Assembly (NCBI GenBank): GCA_947683425.1
Contig: CANTUQ010000055.1
Span: 4,886,001 to 4,950,000, forward strand
DNA: 64,000 nt
Source: Excoecaria cochinchinensis
Taxonomy: Eukaryota > Streptophyta > Magnoliopsida > Malpighiales > Euphorbiaceae
Direction: 5' to 3'
Shown here: piece after piece, positions 56,005 through 64,000 of the stretch
Numbering within the stretch: position 1 is the first letter of the stretch
Layout of the letters: every line of letters starts with the position of its first letter
Program-made: the position numbers and the translations under genes
The notes under the pieces: generated by a model
Databases searched by the model: none
What the model was told of the DNA's origin: nothing
The model's input: only the letters and a program-made list of their open reading frames with translations

Positions 56005-58575
56005 GCCATATTTGTATGTGTATGCAATTGCATGAGTTTTGGATTATAAGGGCATTTTAGTAATTTTGCATGTTATAAGAGATTTGCTTGCATGTGGGTG
56101 TATGCGTGGTGCCATGGTGTGAGTTAGTGGGATTGGAATGGTGTGTGCGTGAGTGCACCAAAATAGGTTGTGCACTAGTCGGTTTAATTTAGTATGTGGG
56201 CATGCATATGGTTGTAAGGTGTGAATTAGGGGTTGCACTTGTGTGTGTTGTGCATACAATTGTAGGGTATGTGTTAGTTGGGAGAGTCTAGTGTGTGTGT
56301 ATTGCATTAGCATCTAGGGTGTGAGTGACCAAATCCCACCCTTAGGATCTTGACATGTGTCTAGGGTTAAGAAAAGAAAAGGGAAAGAAGAGAAAGGGCA
56401 AAAATCAGATTTCCTCATTGTGTTTCCCGTTCTTCACGCCGCCCTCTTCTCTTCTCTTCTTCTTTTCTTCTTCTCTTGGACTTTGGTTGAGATTCAAGGT
56501 TGCTAGTGGGGTTTGATCATCATTTTGTAGTAATTGGTAAGTTTCATGCATTCATTTTACCTTTGTTTGAGTTTCCATCTTCTTCTCTTTTCTTGTTTTT
56601 GAAATGGGTTTGAAGTTTGGATTTTTGGCTTTGTTTGCTTGTTCTTGGTTGGGTTTCCTAGTTGAGCCTCCCCGGGATCCTAAAGGCAAGGAAGTTGCGG
56701 GATCAAGTGGAACTAAACACTAGGAGCTAAGGATTTTGAGGTTTGGGAATTTCTTCCTTTTTATGTGAAAATGTTCATGAGTGTGTTCTTGATGTTTTCT
56801 TGGAATTAGGTTGTTAGATGTCCTTTATTTTGATGTTTATGCTATGGGTCTTTGTTTTAGAATGTGGAACTTGCAAGATTATGAATTAATCATGATGAAT
56901 TCGGATTTGAAGTAATTTGATGCATAAATGGAGTTTGTGAATGATTATTGAAATTAAATGTTCAAATTGATGGATTGGATGAAGTTTATTGTTAATAAAT
57001 GTTGTATTATGGTTGTTTATGCTTTTGGATGGCTGGATTTGAGGTAAGTCACCTTTGTTTGAGATTTGAGTGGTTGGAGGAAGAAATGGAAGAGGAAAAT
57101 CTGCAGAATTTCTGCAGATTTTCAAAATCCCGACTCTGTCGCGATCGCGACTACTGTCGCGAGGTCGCGACAGAGAACGGTAGTGGGAGCTTCATTGTCG
57201 CGAGCACGCGACGTCCGCCGCGAGTCGCGACAGCCGAAGTGTTATATACCTTCTGTCGCGAGCGCGACAACTGTCGCGATCGCGACAGAGAGTATTGTTG
57301 CCAGGTGTTATCGCGACCACGCGATCCGTCGCGAGATCGCGATAGCACCCTTTGCCTTCTGTCGCGATCACGACATCTGTCACGAGCGCGACAGAGCCTG
57401 ACTCTTCCGTTCTCCCCGCGGTCGCGAAATCTGTCGCGCGCGCACAGCGAAGAGACTTTGGTCTCTGTCGCGAGCGCGACAGACGTCGCGAGCGCGACAG
57501 TCCCTTGTATGCTGAATGAGTTTCCTTCCTTCGCGTGTGCCTTGAACTTCAGTTTACTTTAGCAGTTACGAGATTTATGCTTGGTAATCTATAAATGATA
57601 TGCAAGTGTAACCATGATATGATTATGCCCATTTGATGATGATGATTTTGGAAACTGTGAAATGGTTTGAATAATATATATATATGACCTGCTAGAGTCT
57701 AGTCAGTGGATAGTTAGGCATGCCTAATAGAGTCTTTGCTGCAGCTTCTGTTATTTCTGTTTGGACCCCGATCAGGTCCCGTTCGTTCCTCGCGAACTTC
57801 TGTATTGTGTTTGGATCTTGTTTAAGGTCCTTCTGGAATTGTTTATGAATGAAAGGTTAAAATGGTTTTTCGTATTCGATTGGTACTCGTAAAGTACTTT
57901 CTGTTCACTCGTTATCCACTACCTTGAGTCAGCAGGGATTTCATTGTTTAAAGTACTTGTATGAAATGTTATATGAACAAATACATGTTTTATTCTTATG
58001 GATTCAATGAAGGAAAGTACAATCTGTTATGAGAATATGATTATTAATATGAACCTTCTGATGAATGGCTATATGTATTTACGCATGTGAATCGCCTTGA
58101 CGACCGTTGTGAATGGTTGTCTTTATATTCTGTGTGTTTTCCCCACTAAGCGTCTATCGCTTAGCACGGTGTGTTTACCCGTGCAGGTGTGGAAGGAGTT
58201 GATTTTGGGAGAGTCGTCGCCAACACAGCGGGGTCTTAGTGTAGGGCTTATTTTTGTAGCTTATGATTCTTTTTGTATAGAACTCTCATATGATTTTGTA
58301 TTAGCTTCCGCTTTTGTAATTGAAGTTTTGGGATATGTAATTATCTTTTGTATCTCTAAGTTGATCAGAACAGTAATGTAATGCTTTCATTATATTAATG
58401 CATGATCAGCTTCTTTGAATGGTATTGTAAAGTTTTAATTTACCCTGTATTTTGGTATGTATGTTTACGTATGAATGTATGTATATTTCTGTATCTGTGT
58501 GGTGGCACCTTTACTCCTACGGTATCTTACTCCTTATCGGATGGGATCGCCTACGTATGGGTAAGGGGTGTTACA
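55973..58575 (+). repeat. C2 3' LTR
   Basis: 2603 bp. Lacks 9 bp near 58221 relative to the 5' LTR, explained by deletion between two GCCA repeats. Putative exon 56662-56740, palindromes 57135-57500, hairpin domain 57706-57919. Confidence 0.95.
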
Positions 58576-59769
58576 GTGCATGTGGTGGTGGTTATGAGAA
58601 AAGAGAAAGGAAACATGGAGATTGATGAATCAAGTATCAAGTGAGCATTGGAGCAAAGGAGATGAGGTTTGGGAACTAATTATTTATGTGTGTCAATTGA
58701 TTGCTTGTGTACATTAAGTATGTAAATAGTGTTTTGTGGTGTGCTGGATTGAAGAAATGATTATGTTGAGTGATAATGAATATCATGAGTTTGGTTGACC
58801 TAAGATTGATCCCTAACGTTGAATGAATTGTGAATTGTTGTATTTATGCTAATCAATGAATTTTCTAAGAAAGTGTTTATGCCGTGATGTGCATAATTAA
58901 GTTCAAAAAGTGTATTATGAGTGTGATGATAAAGTGATGCTAAATAGGTTAGTTTGTAGTTAAAGAGCTGGAAGTGCAAAAATTGAGTTGGGGTCCATTT
59001 AACTTGCTTTATTTATAAGTGTTTTAACTTGAGTTAGATGACTGTAAAAATGAATGGGGATGATGGGATTAGGTTCCTATAATATGTTTCTAAAATGGTC
59101 TTAGTAATGATCATAATGAATTGAGGGCTTTAAAGTTTGTAAAAGTGAATTAAAGTGTAGCTAATTCTGTAGGAGGGCCTTTTGGAGCTTGTTAAGTTCC
59201 TTGGACAATAACTCCTTATGTTTTAATCAAATTGAGATGAGAATTGTGACTAATATAAGTTAACATATATATGAATAAATGATTAGTAGAGCATGTTGGT
59301 TCAAATGTCATTAAAGTTGAATTTAGAAGTCATATGTACATAGTAGGAAAAATGTGCTTGTAGAGTAAGTTTCTGGGTAAGTCTCTTTTGACCTTTAGTG
59401 ACTATTTTGCCCATAGATTGAGTTGTAGTGCTTAAATGTGGTTGCTTAAAAATGGATATGAAACCTAATATCCACACCTAAAAACATCTAAAATATGGAT
59501 GAGCTAATTCTGGCTCTAATTGTGTCAAAAAGTTTTCCAAACGTAGGTATCCCTATTCTGGCAGGTTCATTAGAACAATATATAGTGTTTAGGTCATATC
59601 TTTTGTTTTAGATGTCCAAATGACCTGAAATTTGTCCCATTGGAAACTTAGCATCCTTGAGAACAATTAATAACAAGGTTAGTTTTCCTAAAAATTAGGT
59701 CTAGATGTCGATTTCGGCGATACAATTTTAAGGTGAAAAGCAGTCTCAAGTTTTAGCTTCTGTTTTGTT

Positions 59770-59890
59770 AAATTTTGGCACGTCACGGTGACAACCAAAG
59801 TGATTGCCACCGTAACCAATGTCTAGAGAAGGTAGAATGCTTATTTTTGGACCTCACGGTCACAACAAAGTCATTGCCACCATGACCCCT
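59770..59890 (+). repeat. GTCACGGTGAC-type inverted repeats in F LTR
   Basis: GTCACGGTGACAACC followed about 20 bases later by GCCACCGTAACC, then a second set CACGGTCACAAC / GCCACCATGACC. A third set lies at 60574-60605. Related single sets occur in B near 11410-11450 and 18411-18443. Confidence 0.7.
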
Positions 59891-61756
59891 TCAGTTTTGA
59901 CTATTTTATGTGTTTTTCTTCCCGAATTGAACCCGCATTGTATCGAAACTTTCTAGGATCTATCCGATGCATATTTTGGACTATAAAATGAGTATAAGAA
60001 TAGTTATCATTGGGGAAATACACATGAATATGATTGCTATTAGTAATAAATTAATGAAGTAATAATGTATAATTATATGAAATAGAATGTAGTCAAGTTA
60101 AATGACATTTGAGGATTTTGATGCCTTAATTTGTATGAGCATGTATAATATGAATAAGTATGCATAATTATGAATTGAGATTAAGTTATACACACATGAA
60201 GGATATCAAATGAAATGAGTTTGCTTAATGTGAATATGTATAAATGTGATATATTCAATGAATGTGTGATTGAAGCATTTACCAAATATTATTGTATGAT
60301 GCATGAATTGATATAGATGTTACTATAGTATTATCTTACGTAAGATATTTAATGATATTATATTGGCTCTGGTGGATATATGAGTAATTATATATTATGA
60401 TAATGATAAAGGTGATTTAATGTTTTAAACTTATGAATTTTTATTTACATGGAGACCAATAGGGTGGCAATCGGGTGAGTATATGTGCTTCATTAAATGT
60501 AGAAGCAATGTGTATAAATTAAATAATGAAGTGCGACATACCTTGAATTTCATTCTGCCGAATTGGGTTGGTATGTCACGGTGACAACCAAATGGTTGCC
60601 AACGTGAGGTACCCCTATTTTGCACAATGAACTATAAAACTTGAATAAATGATATATATATGTATACTCAATAATGAAAGCATGTCTAGCATCATCTGAT
60701 GTGGATTATTATGTGTTAAATGCTATGATTAAGTATGACGAATGAATGTGATTAATGAATGTGGGCTTGCTTGATAAGGCATGTGAATGTTTAAATTACA
60801 GTTTATACTATGTTGCTTTATGCGTTATGATATGAATAAGATTAAGTTGGATCAAAAGAACAAATATTCGGGTTAATAATTTAGCCTGCGAGTCAAGTAG
60901 TGGATAAATAGGCATGCCTATAGGGTCTAAGTGCTGCAGCCCAATGCGTCCGATTCCTTTCGAATCACAATGCGATTTAAATCCTTATTGGATTTCCTAA
61001 TACGAAATTATATTGGTATTTTGTGTAACACCCCGATACCCCCGTTGGATGGAAACCGGAGTGCCACGCGGGCAAACACAAATACAAATCCAAATACACA
61101 CTAATAAACAAAACCAAAATGAGATATAAAGAAACCTTTAAACATAATATAGCAAGTCCTTGAACATACATCATATCAATATCGTTTTACCAAACAGGAT
61201 TGTGAGCAAATACATATACCAAAATAGTTATTCCATTACAAAAGATTCATTTTGCTATGAACAAGCCAAGTACAAAATAACAGCGGAAGACACAAAAATA
61301 AACTTCATCCAAAAAGACTTCTAGTGGCCGACCTGCAGATGTCTGACTCCAAATCGAACTCGCCACCTGCACGGGAAAAGAACCCATGCTAAGCTATAAC
61401 GCTTAGTGGGGAGGAACAAAACAAACGGAAATACGCATATACAATATTTACAACAATAATTTAAACTCATCGTAACCATAAACGTGCAATTAAGTTTTGA
61501 TTCAATAATCAAAGGCATCAAAATTACATATAAGCATATTTTCATAATTCTACAAGACATGCATCAACATACTTTACAAGCAATTAACTATTCAATTCAT
61601 ACTTCTCACCATTCTAAGTACACAGATGCAAGGTACATATCATAAAGTTATTCATGAATTCTTACTCATCTTATACATTTAATCCTCAATATACATCTCA
61701 ACATATGCAACACATAATAACATATAGCCTGATTAGTCTGAAAATACCCTTTAGAA

Positions 61757-61977
61757 GTGGATACGGTCCATTGGATACTGATAGAACACAATATCCCAAG
61801 CATATGGAGACATGAGTCTCAAACATGTGATTTTCATATGGAGACCGAAGTCTCTCATTATTTCCATATAGACCTAAACGGGGTCGAAACAAGGATCCAA
61901 ACGGGACCTGCATATAACGTTTTATCATATAGCAGCTGCACACACACCCTGACCTAAGTAAGCGCTTACTTATCCAC
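61757..61977 (-). other. Hairpin-ladder domain, G LTR
   Basis: GTGGATA (61757-61763) and TATCCAC (61971-61977) enclose GAGAC / GTCTC type hairpins (twice), GCAGCTGC and AAGCGCTTA. Confidence 0.7.
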
Positions 61978-62349
61978 TACTATGACTATTCAGTCTTAAA
62001 AACACAACTCAAAAACTCACGTATCATTATCATATCATGTGAATTGAATTAAATACGAACCTATAACTCATGTATACATGTATATCGATCAAATTCAAAA
62101 ATATATAAATATATATATCAAATACAGGAGGTAATAAGAACATATAACTCACATTGAAATAATCCATGTTCATGTAAATTATAAGCATTTAAATCATGTA
62201 CATCATTATTAATCATGTATACATATCTCATAATTAAACAATTATCAAATTGTAATACAGATTAAAACCCAATCATGATTCATGTAGTGAAAAACCCCAT
62301 ATAACAGAAGTTTAAAACTTTGTTTTTAAAATAGGGCAGAAGAGGAAGA

Positions 62350-62615
62350 GAGGCCAGTCACGAGTCACACAGGCAATTGTGACTCGTGACGCTAGCTTCT
62401 CGCAAGCGTCTCACAAAAGGGCGGTCATGAGTCGTGATCGTCCATCACGACTCGTGACACCAACACTAAGGAAGGGGAGGTCACGAGTCGAGATCTCGTG
62501 ACGCAAGCTTCTCGCAGCAGAAGGGACGGTCACGAGTGGTGATCCTCCATCACGACTCGTGACTGCCCAGGGAAGAGGGTCACGAGTCATGATTCTCACT
62601 CATGACTCGTGATCC
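62350..62615 (-). repeat. GTCACGAGTCGTGAC palindrome array, G LTR
   Basis: At least five GTCACGA...TCGTGAC inverted repeats, some with CG to CA or TG changes. Confidence 0.88.
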
Positions 62616-63701
62616 TCCTCACTCTCCGCTAGAAGGAAGAAATGGTTCCTAGAATTTTCAGAAAACATGAAAAACAGAGTACATCAAGAATTCAAAACTC
62701 CATCTTGCCCAAAGCCATTTTCATGCAATAAATATGCAAACACGTACCTTCAAGTCTCTAGAATACATTTATAGGAATCTTAATACAAGTCACGTATTAT
62801 TACTATTCAAATAGAGGGCAATACCAAAACGTCAACAACCCAGGATTTTACATTCACACTCATGTATATACATCTCTATTTTAACGTTCAAAACATCAGA
62901 ACTTCACCACTACAAATCATACATATAAATTTATCTTACTCTTGCATTTTGATATACAAACACACATAAATAACATTCACATCAGAACAGCAAACAGGAT
63001 CAAAAATGAGAAAGGACAGACACTCCCAAACCTGATAATGAAGTTCAACTTCCACTGTAACCTTCAATCCACAACCTTTCCTTTTCCTTTATCCTTCCTC
63101 TTCTCTTCAGCAGTTTTCATGAACCGACAAATAAAACACAATATCAACCCAATGAAATAGTAATGAATATCACGAAAGAAGGAGAAGATGGAGAACCACA
63201 CATAAACTTACAGCCACTTACCTCCTGAAACTTCTTCTAAACTCAAACCCTAGCTCCACAATGGATGAACACACATGCAAATGGGAAAGAACAGAAAATG
63301 GAGAGGAGAAGAGTGGCTAACGTGAGAGAGAGCAAGAGAGAAAGAGAGTGAAATCTGATGGCTTCTTTAGGAAGCTAAAGAAAAATTCTGAAACCCTCTT
63401 TTCTCTCTCCCACATGCACACATTCACCTCTCCACTTGTCATGTTCTGATTGGACCCCCAAATCCACTAATAACTCTTTTTCCAATAGCTCCTTACAATT
63501 ACTAATAAATCCTTGTCAAAATACTTTTTACTCACTAAATAAAAATCTGCAATTTAATACTTTTAATTCCTTGCAATTAAATCCTCTTTCACTTGTAAAA
63601 TTACCCAATTGCCCTTAATTACTCTTGTAAAAATTACCAACATATCCATATTATCCAATTAAAATTGCTAATTCCAACTAGGCCACTTTTGGGGTGTGAC
63701 A

Positions 63702-63739
63702 ATTCTCTCCCCCTTAAGAAATTTCGTCCTCGAAATTTC
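63702..63739 (-). other. Polypurine tract and hairpin, G
   Basis: AAGGGGGAGAGAAT on the minus strand next to the LTR; arms GAAATTTCG and CGAAATTTC at 63718-63739. Confidence 0.85.
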
Positions 63740-63797
63740 CCCGCTTATCATATACATCTGAAAATATCAAAACCGAAACAAAACAAAACTTAACATA

Positions 63798-63998
63798 TCA
63801 ACACTTACCAGAAGGACCTGCGGTATCAGTCGCATCTTCTCTAATCAAAGCATATACCCTAGGCCGATTATATTCTTCCGTAGCACCAGGTCGTTGTACC
63901 GTCTCTAATGGTGCTCGCGGAGCTCTACTTCTATCACGGTTGCTTCGAATCAGATTGGATCTTCTACTTTCTTTTTGATTCTCGTCCTCTTGCCGATT
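63798..63998 (-). CDS. gag: G gag, C-terminal fragment
   Basis: An open 66-codon stretch on the minus strand from the window edge to TGA at 63798-63800. It includes RPRVYALIRED and ends GPSGKC, matching the ends of A, B and D Gag (RVYAM...; PAGPSGK). It spans a GTAAGT donor-like site (63803-63808). The zinc knuckles would lie beyond the window. Intactness of the rest is unknown. Confidence 0.75.
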   Translation of the reverse strand, partial: NRQEDENQKESRRSNLIRSNRDRSRAPRAPLETVQRPGATEEYNRPRVYALIREDATDTAGPSGKC

Positions 63999-64000
63999 AG

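Larger units (their letters stand above)
48635..58575 (+). mobile_element. Element C2: full-length, youngest Tekay/Del-like chromovirus
   Basis: 9941 bp with target duplication GTGCA at 48630-48634 and 58576-58580. LTRs 48635-51246 and 55973-58575 differ by about six substitutions and one 9-bp gap by eye, the lowest divergence in the window. Primer-binding site, gag-pol and polypurine tract are complete; two nonsense codons interrupt the frame. Confidence 0.96.
47986..61023 (+). mobile_element. Element F: LTR (incomplete) interrupted by C2 and ended by G
   Basis: Starts TGTAATGCCCC inside the D 3' LTR, after CTGAG (candidate target site). LTR sequence is 47986-48634 and 58581-61023, about 3.1 kb without reaching an LTR end because G enters at TTTTG (61019-61023). 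TATA-like AATATAAAG near 48339, donor-like GGTAAGT near 48526, the core block shared with A and B (59490-59745), and the start of the hairpin domain at 60900 (GTGGATA, AGGCATGCCT). No coding region visible. Confidence 0.75.
61024..63701 (-). repeat. G 3' LTR
   Basis: 2678 bp, element-sense TGTCACACCCC to GGGGTGTTACA. Donor-like GAG|GTAAGT near 63222 (minus), GTTTGGGAG near 63024 (minus), palindromes 62350-62615, hairpin domain 61757-61977. Confidence 0.9.
61024..64000 (-). mobile_element. Element G: minus-strand D-like LTR retrotransposon, running out of the window
   Basis: 3' LTR 61024-63701, polypurine tract, then the 3' end of gag. The junction of gag end and polypurine tract within about 100 bp, with no pol between, indicates another gag-only element like D. 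Inserted in F after TTTTG (61019-61023). Confidence 0.85.

Noticed and set aside
58581..61023. Host gene between C2 and G
   Set aside because: No long frame, and the stretch aligns in order with LTR landmarks of A and B (core block, GTTTGGGA, GTGGATA domain), so it is F LTR.

Overview
The window is plant nuclear heterochromatin, most likely from a eudicot. It is AT-rich, has no recognisable host gene, and is almost entirely nested long terminal repeat (LTR) retrotransposons of the Ty3/Gypsy order. Seven related LTR families are present, named here A, B, C/C', D, E, F and G. All use a primer-binding site matching the 3' end of initiator methionine tRNA, have LTRs of 2.4 to over 3 kb, and share long terminal inverted repeats of the TGTAACACCCC / GGGGTGTTACA type. 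The only family with a complete pol (C and its subfamily C') is a chromovirus of the Tekay/Del kind: gag with two zinc knuckles, protease, reverse transcriptase, RNase H, DDE integrase and a C-terminal chromodomain-like module in one frame.

Layout. 1-6388: A, a gag-only element whose 5' LTR start lies outside the window. 6389-7129: unassigned repeat remnant, possibly part of E. 7130-20186: B, a gag-only element with target duplication AAACT; its 5' LTR carries a minus-strand solo LTR of A type (8289-11329, duplication AAGAC) and a plus-strand solo LTR of family C (11844-14367, duplication GTATT). 20192-23586: E on the minus strand, non-coding between its LTRs; its right LTR is cut by D. 23587-47985: D, a gag-only element whose gag is split at CATGG by the minus-strand C' element (26481-45867). 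C' is itself split in its integrase by the plus-strand C1 element (30100-39911, duplication AAATC). 47986-61023: LTR of F, sitting in the D 3' LTR and interrupted by the full-length element C2 (48635-58575, duplication GTGCA). 61024-64000: G, minus strand, LTR and gag end only.

The nest is four deep (E > D > C' > C1). LTR divergence read by eye agrees with the order: C2 youngest, then C1, then C', with B and D clearly older. No gag-pol copy is intact. C1 has one in-frame stop, C2 two, C' two internal stops plus an early terminal stop and an insertion. Every internal nonsense change in these three copies fits C-to-T decay at a CAG (CHG) or CGA (CG) site. The gag-only elements A, B, D and probably G would depend on proteins supplied by C-type elements.

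The most interesting signals are inside the LTRs. (1) A structured domain of 160-240 bp, closed by GTGGATA / TATCCAC and holding a ladder of short hairpins, recurs at the same place in every family although the primary sequence differs. (2) A purine-rich block of 72-80 nt flanked by splice-like signals recurs near the LTR start and suggests an LTR-borne leader exon. (3) CpG-rich arrays of inverted half-sites GTCRCG...CGYGAC occupy a corresponding position, with a different spelling in each family. (4) A GTAAG donor-like site is kept at the gag-protease boundary in gag-pol and gag-only elements alike. Together these suggest that LTR architecture is conserved by structure and RNA processing more than by sequence.
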